64,000 nt of DNA from Canis aureus (taxonomy: Eukaryota; Chordata; Mammalia; Carnivora; Canidae), in the NCBI RefSeq assembly GCF_053574225.1, contig NC_135626.1:18627001-18691000 (forward strand), in the 5' to 3' direction. Positions 49,101-51,611 of this stretch are shown piece after piece (positions within the stretch are counted from its first letter, which is position 1; every line of letters begins with the position of its first letter). Made by a program: the position numbers and the translations under genes. A model generated the notes under the pieces. That model saw only the letters and a list, made by a program, of their open reading frames with translations, was not told the origin of the DNA and searched no databases.

Positions 49101-49111
49101 CTGTTACTGAC
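926..49111 (-). CDS. NLK: Nemo-like kinase, six internal exons (partial gene)
   Basis: The spliced exons 49111-48982, 40023-39968, 10895-10789, 9349-9264, 5228-5019 and 1027-926 (130, 56, 107, 86, 210 and 102 nt) join in one open frame. They encode about residues 153-383 of NLK, numbered as in the 527-residue human protein. Visible landmarks are VALKK (catalytic Lys about 167), HRDIKPGN (catalytic Asp about 264), DFG (about 282-284), the TQE activation-loop motif (about 298-300, in place of the TxY of classical MAP kinases) and the YYRAPE segment. From family knowledge, NLK is a proline-directed Ser/Thr kinase that acts in nucleus and cytoplasm, downstream of TAK1/Wnt-type signals, on TCF/LEF, FOXO, STAT3 and Notch intracellular domain. 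The N-terminal His/Ala-rich exon and the C-terminal exons lie outside the window, so no promoter, start or stop is visible. The residues seen match what I know of mammalian NLK, with no break. Confidence 0.97.
2231..2434. repeat. 102-bp tandem duplication (two copies)
   Basis: Two adjacent copies, 2231-2332 and 2333-2434, both start agaaagatatgcattct and run through the same series of words (ggctacatcagactgg, agaaaataagatatctga). I count about five mismatches over 102 positions, with no spacer. This is a fairly recent direct duplication that ends just before a TA/CA microsatellite. Confidence 0.93.
2444..2516. repeat. Compound TA/TATG/CA microsatellite
   Basis: A TA run, then a mixed catatgtgtgta stretch, then a (CA)n run of roughly 11 units plus a short second CA block. 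It directly follows the tandem duplication and is likely length-polymorphic. Confidence 0.9.
2580..2792 (-). mobile_element. Can-SINE, antisense copy (older type)
   Basis: A T run (the complement of the A tail) leads into aagatttgtttatttgagag, then a GA-rich middle and the complement of the tRNA-like head (gagccatccaggcatcc). Flanking copies of aaccccttaac at 2569-2579 and 2793-2803 are the TSD. It is diverged from the younger copies in the window. Confidence 0.9.
2935..3100 (+). mobile_element. SINEC-type Can-SINE
   Basis: It has the head ggggcagccccggtggcc, the B-box-like region, a (TC)n stretch and the tail gaataaataaaatctt plus an A run. TSD aatagtacccaaca is at 2919-2932 and 3101-3114. 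Since NLK is on the minus strand, this copy is antisense to the gene. Confidence 0.93.
3335..3845 (+). mobile_element. LINE-2 3' fragment
   Basis: Diverged words of the L2 3' region are visible: tcaaaaccttcatacagctt, gataaaatccaaagtc, cacctgctcttgcctcagag, tttgtcttcgtcaccactgcatccc. A (CT)n run interrupts it at about 3462-3486. Open frames here are by-products of the repeat and have no coding support. Confidence 0.65.
3860..4045 (+). mobile_element. MIR SINE
   Basis: The typical MIR order is visible: tgctgagtgcttactaagtgcc, then cacaacaatcctc, then a gtaagtggcagagctaggatttgaa core. It is ancient and degraded. Confidence 0.75.
4119..4226 (+). pseudogene. U6 snRNA retrocopy, 5' half of a U6/L1 chimera
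   Basis: A near full-length U6 snRNA match runs from gtgctcgcttcgg to gcgttccatattttt. I see two differences from the usual mammalian sequence: C to T in the 5' stem (ttcggtagc) and an extra T in the cccc(t)tgcgc region. No U6-type promoter (PSE plus TATA) is visible just upstream. It is joined directly to an L1 3' end, and the pair shares one TSD, so it is a retrocopy and not a functional gene. Confidence 0.95.
4227..4471 (+). mobile_element. L1 3' UTR end, 3' half of a U6/L1 chimera
   Basis: This is carnivore L1 3' UTR: the G-rich run ggaggagggcgggggtgggg, gggcactgaggggggcac, gatgagcactgggtgttatt, and an A-rich tail with a degenerate polyadenylation region. TSD aagaaaatatgtgggg occurs before the U6 part at 4103-4118 and after the L1 tail at 4472-4487. 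Both parts therefore integrated in one event. Confidence 0.93.
5019..5228 (-). CDS. NLK: NLK exon 6 (DFG, TQE activation loop, P+1 loop)
   Basis: This 210-nt exon encodes exactly 70 codons, Ile280 to Gln349. It carries ICDFGLAR (metal-binding Asp), the activation loop with MTQE (Thr about 298, the regulatory phosphosite of NLK), the P+1 segment TQYYRAPE, and DIWSVGCIFAELL in helix F. The acceptor is ctatttag|ATT and the donor CAG|gtatg. Both flanking introns are phase 0. Because the exon is symmetric, skipping it would keep the frame but remove DFG and the activation loop. The Met that appears to open a frame at 5213 is internal or chance and not a translation start. Confidence 0.97.
7300..7479 (-). 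mobile_element. SINEC-type Can-SINE, antisense copy
   Basis: It starts with a T run plus aaagattttatttatttattc and ends with gggccacccaggcatccc, the complement of the SINE head. The words gatagttt on both sides (about 7275 and 7485) suggest a short TSD. It lies in the sense orientation relative to NLK. Confidence 0.9.
7741..7930 (+). mobile_element. Older Can-SINE
   Basis: The head is ggggtgcctgggtggcacag. It is followed by ttaagcatccaactcttggt, a CT-rich middle and an aaataaatatttatttattt tail. The ttggttaagc... head type is older than the tggctcagcggtt type. Confidence 0.88.
8484..8641 (+). mobile_element. Older Can-SINE
   Basis: The head is ggggtgcctgggtggcgcag. The middle is gatcccagggttgggatag, and the tail is ctcaaataaataaataaaatc. 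It is one of two Can-SINEs lying almost end to end. Confidence 0.88.
8689..8855 (+). mobile_element. SINEC-type Can-SINE
   Basis: The head is gggatgcctgggtggctcag and the tail is attaataaataaataaaatc plus an A run. CA-rich words (acacacaac) on both sides look like a TSD in low-complexity DNA. It sits about 410 nt past the exon 5 donor, antisense to NLK. Confidence 0.9.
9264..9349 (-). CDS. NLK: NLK exon 5 (catalytic loop HRD)
   Basis: This 86-nt exon completes Gly251 and encodes Leu252 to Lys279. It contains the catalytic loop HRDIKPGN, with the proton-accepting Asp (about 264), the Lys and Asn of the loop, and the following strand pair ending VLK. The acceptor is tttcag|GTTTG and the donor AAG|gtag. 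Intron 4 is phase 1 and intron 5 is phase 0. The exon is followed 64 nt later on the minus strand by the DFG-bearing exon only after a 4.0-kb intron, so the two catalytic motifs are on separate exons. Confidence 0.96.
9350..10788 (-). other. NLK: NLK intron 4
   Basis: This 1439-nt intron is the shortest in the window. I see no recognisable mobile element, microsatellite or RNA gene in it. Confidence 0.8.
10789..10895 (-). CDS. NLK: NLK exon 4 (hinge and helix D/E)
   Basis: This 107-nt exon encodes the last base of Ile215, then Tyr216 to Arg250, and one base of Gly251. It covers the hinge (VVTELMQSDLHK) and the start of the C-lobe up to FLYQILR. The donor is GAG|gtaagc. The acceptor is cctcaag|ATATG, preceded by an A-rich tract (ttaaaacctcaag), so the polypyrimidine tract is weak. 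Intron 3 is phase 2 and intron 4 is phase 1. Both junctions restore the frame with the neighbouring exons. Confidence 0.95.
11165..12085 (-). mobile_element. Carnivore L1 3' part (5'-truncated), antisense
   Basis: Read on the minus strand it is the end of ORF2 plus the L1 3' region. On the plus strand the ordered words gtagttaacatacagtattc, gtttcttaaattccatgtac, ctttatccattcatccagc, aataaacataggggtgca and gtaaatacccagtagtgat match the conserved L1 3' part. It stops at about 12085. Reading frames are broken throughout. Confidence 0.9.
13320..13930 (+). mobile_element. LINE-2-like fragment
   Basis: Words such as tatgcagatgactcccaac, atctcaaaactgtcc, ctccaatccattcattag and cttgttggttctttcaaaat follow the order of an L2 LINE. 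It seems to continue at about 14430 after an interruption. The assignment rests on remembered consensus order and is tentative. Confidence 0.5.
14240..14420 (+). repeat. Ancient interspersed repeat interrupting the L2
   Basis: The stretch with ttaaacatgtggaaaacctg, a short (AC)n run and acacttaacattttgcaat resembles 41150-41340 (gaaaatttcaaacatgtaaa). Both look like copies of one old repeat family that I cannot name. It splits the L2-like sequence. Confidence 0.4.
14425..14945 (+). mobile_element. LINE-2 3' fragment
   Basis: L2 3'-end words are clear: agccaaagtccttaaaatg, ggccataaatgatctgatc, tttgctttagctactccctctgcctgga, ccccatgagggcaagg. It runs up to the start of a MIR. Confidence 0.75.
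14950..15130 (+). mobile_element. MIR SINE
   Basis: Words visible are actgagtacctactagg, ctcatttagttttcatggcaacc, aatgaggaaattaaggtta and ggcaggtaacctaaggttat. It is degraded. Confidence 0.75.
15403..15560 (+). mobile_element. Older Can-SINE
   Basis: The head is ggggcacctaggtggctcaa, with ttaggcatccaattcttgat and a degraded tail. Near-identical flanks (aaaccttaatata and aaacctcaatata) are a diverged TSD, which indicates an old insertion. Confidence 0.88.
15995..16165 (+). mobile_element. L1M-like 3' end, ancient
   Basis: The word string gtctctacttttctgtattt and tgaaaatttccaaaaaag is typical of an old mammalian L1 3' end, followed by an A-rich tail. The left boundary is uncertain. Confidence 0.45.
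17656..17702 (+). repeat. Tail-only insertion: A run between 15-bp direct repeats
   Basis: agaaaggggagaagg occurs at 17656-17670 and 17688-17702. Between them are only an A run and a gaa unit. This is the layout of a target-primed insertion that kept only the A tail (plus orientation). A slippage-born duplication is the alternative. Confidence 0.7.
18231..18349 (+). mobile_element. Severely 5'-truncated L1 3' end
   Basis: ctgaaactaatatagcac, tatattggaattaaaataaaa and a TA-rich tail match the carnivore L1 3' terminus; the same words occur in reverse at the starts of the 11165 and 59985 L1 copies. The flanks aaaagaatggg(g/c)ata at about 18220 and 18350 form a near-perfect TSD. Confidence 0.8.
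19300..19322. other. Perfect 9-bp inverted repeat with 5-nt loop
   Basis: aattgctgc and gcagcaatt face each other around tgatt. It lies in a stretch without recognised repeats. It could be a binding-site palindrome or a hairpin, with no further support. Confidence 0.6.
19826..19930 (-). mobile_element. Old Can-SINE or tRNA-type SINE, antisense copy
   Basis: aagattttatttttaagtaat, then gtggggcttgaatttacaac, cctgagatcgag and gaaccagccaggtgcccc are the complement of a tRNA-derived head with little middle region. It is short and diverged. Confidence 0.82.
19995..20160 (+). mobile_element. MIR SINE
   Basis: Words include cacctcatttagttatcata, agagatgagcacaccaagg, gcttggattcaaacctaggt and tgcagtctgacc. 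It is the 3' two thirds of a MIR. Confidence 0.72.
20249..20437 (-). mobile_element. SINEC-type Can-SINE, antisense copy
   Basis: attttatttatttattcacc, agagaggcagagacatagg, gggagaagcaggctccactc and gccacccaggtgtcccc are the complement of a complete SINE. The flanks caaaaccaagttt and caaaactaggttt are a slightly diverged TSD. Confidence 0.92.
20911..21023 (+). mobile_element. Short tRNA-type Can-SINE
   Basis: The head is ccaggcatctggctggctta, with the tRNA-like B-box ggttttaagttcgagcccc and the tail taaaaataaaatctt plus an A run. TSD atgtgagaaaa is at 20899-20909 and 21024-21034. The CT-rich middle is absent. Confidence 0.9.
21197..21290 (+). mobile_element. MIR SINE fragment
   Basis: aacacttactgagttctta, ctaggcaccaggcacattct and aagcactttgaattatctc are the MIR 5' part. 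The 3' part is missing or unrecognisable. Confidence 0.7.
22474..22639 (+). mobile_element. SINEC-type Can-SINE
   Basis: The head is gggacccctgggtggctcag, and the tail is gaataaataaataaaatctt plus an A run. TSD atgaaggacag is at 22458-22468 and again right after the tail at 22640-22650. Confidence 0.93.
23425..23640 (+). mobile_element. MIR SINE
   Basis: gctgatatttattgagagt, ctccattatacaaacaagtg and agatcatagctagtatgcagcag fit the MIR order. It is very diverged. Confidence 0.62.
23765..23965 (+). mobile_element. MIR-family SINE
   Basis: ggcagtgtggtgtaggc, tgctacttactagcttgat, ttgggcaaattaaataactt, tccatttataaaataggca and atgcctggcacatagg are the hallmark order of a MIR. Confidence 0.72.
24020..24200 (+). 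mobile_element. MIR-like SINE fragment
   Basis: agctaggcatggtgcc, actaattcacttattact and tctccatttatcactgaaaaaact suggest another degraded MIR next to the previous one. Confidence 0.5.
24321..24356. repeat. (CAA)n microsatellite
   Basis: About twelve uninterrupted CAA units end in an A run at the 5' edge of a SINE. It is likely variable in length. Confidence 0.93.
24363..24533 (+). mobile_element. SINEC-type Can-SINE
   Basis: The head is ggggcacttgggtggctcag and the tail is gaataaataaataaaatctt. Flanking aaaatag words (just before 24363 and at about 24543) suggest a short TSD next to the CAA repeat. Confidence 0.9.
25793..25832. repeat. TTTC/T-rich simple repeat
   Basis: Several ctttctttctttctt units are followed by about 19 T residues. 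No matching flanking duplication was found. Confidence 0.85.
26520..26712 (+). mobile_element. MIR SINE
   Basis: ctctatgagataggtcc, cattttattaaccaggaaat, tgaggtacagagaggtta and agtcacacaggtagtaaga form a well-preserved MIR 3' core. Confidence 0.8.
26713..26755 (-). repeat. Tail-only insertion: T run between 10-bp direct repeats
   Basis: acaacagatt occurs at 26713-26722 and 26746-26755 with only T residues (and the first A) between. It fits an A-tail-only retroposition on the minus strand, at the end of a MIR. Confidence 0.68.
31255..31435 (+). mobile_element. MER5-like DNA transposon remnant
   Basis: gtggatcccaacctggaggagc, cattcagatcactgggg and gttattttaatgtgcaatcag resemble the MER5A/hAT non-autonomous elements. 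It is interrupted by an AT-rich patch. Confidence 0.5.
31864..32029 (+). mobile_element. SINEC-type Can-SINE
   Basis: The head is gggagccccggtggcgcag and the tail is gaataaataaataaatattt plus an A run. A perfect 14-bp TSD, aatccttctgttca, is at 31850-31863 and 32030-32043, so the insertion is fairly young. Confidence 0.95.
32115..32700 (+). repeat. Ancient repeat split by an LTR
   Basis: aattgtggtaaaatatacat before the LTR and cataaaatttaccattttt, gtacaattcagtggcattatg, cacaatgttgtgtaactatc after it are one old mammalian interspersed repeat, interrupted at 32146. I recognise the sequence type but not its family name with confidence. Confidence 0.55.
32146..32560 (-). mobile_element. Solo LTR of an endogenous retrovirus, minus strand
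   Basis: A roughly 415-bp unit interrupts an older repeat. cataa flanks it at 32141-32145 and 32561-32565, a 5-bp TSD. If the LTR is taken to end in CA at 32562, the duplicated part is shorter. On the minus strand it has a TATA-like tttaaata (complement of 32338-32345), then AATAAA (complement of 32261-32266), and ends ...ccaca, as expected for U3-R-U5. There is no internal viral sequence, so it is a solo LTR. It reads in the same direction as NLK. Confidence 0.82.
32750..33395 (+). mobile_element. LINE-2 3' fragment split by a SINE
   Basis: tttcattgtgccttcaaatt, acattcaaggtcccctccccatgat, ctccatctggaatgaatatcc, ttcttcatgaagtctta and tttctttacatcttatctcac keep the L2 order on both sides of the SINE at 33090. 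Confidence 0.6.
33090..33282 (+). mobile_element. SINEC-type Can-SINE with a long C run
   Basis: The head is gggatccctgggtggctcag and the tail is gaataaataaataaatattt. The middle carries about 16 consecutive C and a short GT repeat where other copies have CT-rich sequence. TSD aaagttccatacc is at 33077-33089 and 33283-33295. Confidence 0.95.
33410..33550 (+). mobile_element. MIR-family SINE fragment
   Basis: gagttatttacctctttgagc, tcttcatctgtaaaatgg and acagtgcttggtacattaaa are MIR hallmarks. An A run follows at about 33550. Confidence 0.68.
34010..34170 (+). mobile_element. Ancient mammalian interspersed repeat
   Basis: cattagcaaaca-type words (gcaaacatttatgtggcac, tatgttaggcactattcta, gggaatacaacaataagca) are a widespread old mammalian repeat. 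The family is not assigned. Confidence 0.5.
34528..34732 (-). mobile_element. Young SINEC-type Can-SINE, antisense copy
   Basis: A long T run is followed by gcagagacataggcagaggg, gggattcgatcccaggtctc and cgctgcgccacccagggatcc. A perfect 16-bp TSD, cccctactgccttttt, is at 34512-34527 and 34733-34748. Intact CpG sites (gatcgcgccctggg, aaccgctgcgcc) also point to a young copy. It is in sense orientation to NLK. Confidence 0.96.
35302..35513 (+). mobile_element. SINEC-type Can-SINE with extra 3' segment
   Basis: The head is gggggatgcctgggtggctc and the tail is gaataaataaagtctt plus an A run. It is then followed by a foreign 17-nt piece (about 35488-35504, taccttgatgggttaag), a second A run, and then the TSD. 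TSD atacataattt is at 35291-35301 and 35514-35524. The TSD lies outside the extra piece, so the piece arrived with the insertion. Confidence 0.9.
37105..37157 (-). repeat. Tail-only insertion: TTTA/T tract between 15-bp direct repeats
   Basis: tcattcgtggtttta occurs at 37105-37119 and 37143-37157. Between them are 23 nt of ttatttatttattta plus a T run. The insert looks like the complement of a SINEC tail (aaataaataaat) and nothing else. Confidence 0.75.
37490..38104 (+). mobile_element. Old LTR-like element, plus strand
   Basis: The stretch has words typical of a mammalian LTR: gagcttccctggttgacaac, gctgggagaattaagca, a polyadenylation signal AATAAA at 38014-38019, then gagttctttcagcaattt, cctgagggtgatcttgggga and the end caacaca at 38104. 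The 5' limit is uncertain (37470-37650). No internal viral region is seen. The family is not assigned. Confidence 0.6.
39255..39500 (+). mobile_element. MIR SINE with internal T run
   Basis: tactagctctgtgatcttgg, then a T run, then gtgcctcaatttcctcttctg, taaaacgggaataatcatag and ttgtgcctggtagctgata form one MIR, with a T run of about 20 inside it. Confidence 0.72.
39500..39765 (+). mobile_element. MIR-family SINE fragments
   Basis: cattatctctttaattttcac and acctcttaactgataggcag, followed by ttcatctgtaaaatggggatgg and gtgtggagattaagtaaa, look like one or two further MIR pieces. Confidence 0.5.
39968..40023 (-). CDS. NLK: NLK exon 3 (56 nt, very short)
   Basis: The exon encodes Val197 to Glu214 plus two bases of Ile215 (VLSALDILQPP...YFEE), the strand 4 to hinge approach of the N-lobe. 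It was found by matching the missing segment between exons 2 and 4, and it is too short to stand out as an open frame. The acceptor is cttag|GTA. The donor is AAT|gtatcc, which departs from the gtragt consensus at +4 to +6. It lies between introns of about 9.0 and 29.1 kb. Skipping it alone would shift the frame. Confidence 0.95.
40370..40885 (+). repeat. Ancient mammalian interspersed repeat
   Basis: Words such as ggtaggctctctggttatac, attaaacaaacaagcc, ccctgaagtaacactaggag, gcacagaagcaagaag and cattttggattttattccaag keep the order of a long old mammalian repeat. The family is not assigned. Frames in it are not coding. Confidence 0.5.
41150..41345 (+). repeat. Ancient interspersed repeat
   Basis: ttttattatggaaaatttcaaacatgtaaa, gaatgctcatgtaatcaatac and tctgaagcaaataccagac are a well-known old mammalian repeat sequence, related to 14240-14420. 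The family name is not certain. Confidence 0.45.
41355..41442 (-). mobile_element. Old Can-SINE fragment, antisense
   Basis: atggggcttgaactcataac, cctgagatcaagacc and gagccactcaggcacccc are the complement of a tRNA-type head. Flanks aaagatgaaaac and aaagattaaaaac may be a diverged TSD. Confidence 0.8.
41465..41700 (+). mobile_element. L1 3' UTR end, older copy
   Basis: gggagacaaaccatgagag, ctcctaattctgggaaacaa, gggtgatgggcactgaggag and gatgagcactgggtgttatg are the same L1 3' UTR as in the chimera at 4227, but more diverged, with a short A-rich tail. Confidence 0.88.
43039..43274 (-). mobile_element. Can-SINE, antisense, with expanded GA minisatellite
   Basis: A T run is followed by aagatttatttattttg, then about 60 nt of GA-rich repeat with agagagaag units (43075-43136), then the standard cagaggcagagacacagg to the head complement. 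TSD caccaactcttc is at 43027-43038 and 43275-43286. Long arginine/glutamate or Leu/Ser frames here come from the GA repeat and are not genes. Confidence 0.93.
43850..45345 (-). mobile_element. Old L1, antisense, split by a SINE
   Basis: tttgggttgtttccaatttc, tattttgattttagccattctggtgg and tttttgagttaatttatat, with gactgggattacactgaat, follow antisense L1 3'/ORF2 order over about 1.5 kb. It is very diverged. A SINE sits in it at 44821. Confidence 0.72.
44821..44993 (+). mobile_element. Older Can-SINE inside an L1
   Basis: The head is ggggtaccagggtggctcag. The middle includes ttggctcaggtcatgatctc, and the tail is caatcaatcaatcaat. Flanks aaatggttaatgct and aaatggctaatgct are the TSD with one change. 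Confidence 0.9.
46367..46468 (-). mobile_element. Old tRNA-type SINE, antisense
   Basis: atgtggggcttgaactcacc, cctgggatcaagagtcacatg and gactaagccagccacac are the complement of a tRNA-derived head. Flanks cagtgacttt and ctgtgacttt look like a diverged TSD. Confidence 0.75.
46785..46920 (+). mobile_element. MER5-like DNA transposon remnant
   Basis: ttgggcctcaaccccagagat, tccaatttagtgggtctggg and cacctgggtgat-type words (ggatcaccttgggtgattat) match the MER5A/hAT remnant pattern. Confidence 0.62.
47095..47300 (+). mobile_element. MIR SINE
   Basis: ggcaagttacttaactcaaag, tttcctcctctgcaaagtaag and tggaaagcacctagcatac are the MIR order, moderately preserved. Confidence 0.75.
48982..49111 (-). CDS. 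NLK: NLK exon 2 (N-lobe, catalytic lysine)
   Basis: This 130-nt exon encodes one base of Trp153 and then Ser154 to Asn196. It begins just after the Gly-rich loop, which is in exon 1 outside the window. It carries VALKKMP with the ATP-anchoring lysine, then the helix-C region (RVFRELKML) and ends at KHDN. The acceptor is a pyrimidine tract ending in tttag and the donor is AAT|gtaagt, a strong site. Intron 1 is phase 2 and intron 2 is phase 0. An in-frame Met that appears upstream of the acceptor is intronic and not a start. Confidence 0.96.
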
Positions 49112-49751
49112 CTAAAGAAGCAATATTTGGGGGAGAAGGAAAAAAAAAAAAGAGAGAGAGAAATCAATTCTAAACTTTGTTCTTCAATGTTTCAGAGCAG
49201 GACAATTATCTTTATCTTAGACTACTCAATCTACTTAACAATGCTTAAGGTATCAGTGAGAAAGAATATTTAAAACAATTATACACTTAAAATCAAAGAG
49301 AACGTTTAGCCCATTCCACTTAATTGCCATCCTATTTTTTTTAATCCTCCTCTAAATTTCTATAAATACTTTCTGAGAGGTCACTTAGCAAAACATCTCA
49401 GGTAGGAGGGTTCTTAATGATAAAGCCATTTTAAAGATGAGTGGGGAAGTATAGATTAATACAGCTAAAGTCAAATTAGTTTCATGCTTCATGTTCAGAA
49501 CCACATTCAAGATGGAAAAGATGTTCATTCAGATACCATTACATTTAGTTCAACATGGAGAAAACAGTTTTATTATTTTGGCTTCTTACATAAATGAACA
49601 TCTTTTAGTAATATGAATTTCAATCCCACTAGTAGCTGAACAGTGTCTCCTCCTCAGAAGTCCTGAGTGCCAGCTTAGGGCTGTAGCTTCTGGGTTATGA
49701 AGACCTCTTCCCTTTTGCTTCTTACAAGGCTCTTGGTGTGTCAGTTGCCTC

Positions 49752-49789
49752 CTGTAATTTCTTTCTTTATTTTTTTCTGTAATTTCTTT
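49752..49789 (-). repeat. Tail-only insertion: T-rich tract between 13-bp direct repeats
   Basis: ctgtaatttcttt occurs at 49752-49764 and 49777-49789 with ctttattttttt between. It fits a tail-only retroposition, but the flanks are T-rich, so slippage is a fair alternative. Confidence 0.55.
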
Positions 49790-50675
49790 AATGTTCAGTG
49801 TCCCCCCACCACTTTTTAATCTTTTAGTCTTCTAATACCTGTATAACCAATTTCTTGTATTAAATTTCCCTGTTTGACATACTAGTATGGTTTCCATTTT
49901 TCTGACTGGACCCAAATGATACATATTAAATCAGTTAAAGGAAACAAAGCACTAAATTTGTTAAATACGACCAACTGACCATTTTGCAAGTGATTATTCA
50001 TGAATTATCTTAAAGAAAGCTGGTTTCCTTTCCACCCATCACCTATGACTGGTTGTCCCTGTAGAATTTATTCCTGTCAAATTTATTTTGTTGATTCCTG
50101 CCTACCATCTATCAGTTCTAGGTTCAGTCATCCAATGCTTTGGTTACCCCTCCCAGATCTGTGTCATTTAAAAGTCTGTTCTAAAGGTCATCAATGACTT
50201 TATCCACGTTATTAAAATTTAGAACAGGACAGAATAGATCTCTGCAACAGTTACAATACTAGAAACCACCCATGAGTCTGGCATCAAATTATTATTCATT
50301 CATTACTTATTTAATATAGTATTACTTATATCAGTTATATATTATATCAGTTTATTTCTTCATCTTGTCCACAAGAAATCACTCATCAAGTTGCCTTCCT
50401 GAAAACGAAGCATTCCTATTATCTACTAACCTGTCTAAAAACTATACCAAACTTCTTTATAAATTCATCTTTGTGATCACTACTTCTTTTCCTAAGTGCT
50501 TGTGAAACTCCTAAATGGTCCATTCCAGTGTATAAACAATACGAGAACTCTATTCTTCCATGGACTCAAAATTTGGTAAAACAAGAATTGTAATTTTTAG
50601 ATGTTCAGTGGCTTAAACTGTAATTCAACTAAGAAACCTAACATTAGTGATTACTGCTTAAAAAACACCTACCCA

Positions 50676-50775
50676 GTGCTCATTTTGGCAACACATAACA
50701 TAGATTATGAACATAACAAAGATTAGCATGGCCCCTGTCCAAAGATGACATGTAATTTGTGAAGTGTCCCATATT
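50676..50775 (+). pseudogene. Degraded U6 snRNA pseudogene
   Basis: gtgctcattttggcaacacat, aagattagcatggcccctg, aagatgacatgtaat and tttgtgaagtgtcccatatt keep the U6 order with many substitutions and short deletions. An A-rich stretch follows. It is much older than the copy at 4119 and cannot be functional. Confidence 0.9.
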
Positions 50776-51573
50776 AAAAACAAAACAAAATCAAATCCTA
50801 ACCCAAATCCACAACACTACCTAAAAAATTCACATAAACTAGGTTAAGTAAAACAGGCAGGAAACTCGGTATAGTATTATATTCAGATTGTTAAAAATAT
50901 TTTTTCTGTTTAATACACCACTTCTATAACTAAATACTAGAAGACAAAAATGTCAATGAAATGAAATAGCAAGGAAGGAAAATTTGAACCACACATTGTG
51001 AATCACACATTGTGTTTAGTTGTCAATGTCTCTTGAGTCTTCCTTTTGTTTTTCTTGAGTCTTCCTTAATGCAGAATAGTTATTTAGCATCTTTTGTCTT
51101 TCATGACATTGCCATTTTTGAAGAGTATAGGCTACTTATTTGTAGACTGCTCCTCATTTCGGGTTTGTGTGGTGTTTTCTCATGATTAGATTCAGGTTAT
51201 GCATTTTTAACGGGAATAACGCATAAGTGATGCCTTCTCATTGCAACTTACTAGGAGGCACATGAATTTTCCCCATTTCTGGTGATTAACTTTGATAACT
51301 TGATGAAGTGTCGGTCACGTTACCACATTGCAAAATTACTATTTTTTCCCTTGATAACTGTGTAACTGTTCTATTCCTCATCAAACTCTGACCCATAACC
51401 TTTAGCATCCACTGATGATTCTTCCTGAGTCAACTATTACTGATGTTTGCCAAATGCTGGCTTAATTTTAACGTCTTCAAACAGCTAGTCTACACAATAA
51501 ATGTTCATTTTAAAAATGAGTAAGTTGATTTAACACAAGGCCCTTCCCCCAGGCCTCATACAGCAATACTTCC

Positions 51574-51611
51574 TAACTTCTAACTTTTCTTTTTTTTTTA
51601 ACTTCTAACTT
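51574..51611 (-). repeat. Tail-only insertion: T run between 13-bp direct repeats
   Basis: taacttctaactt occurs at 51574-51586 and 51599-51611 with ttcttttttttt between. It is the same layout as the other tail-only sites. Confidence 0.65.
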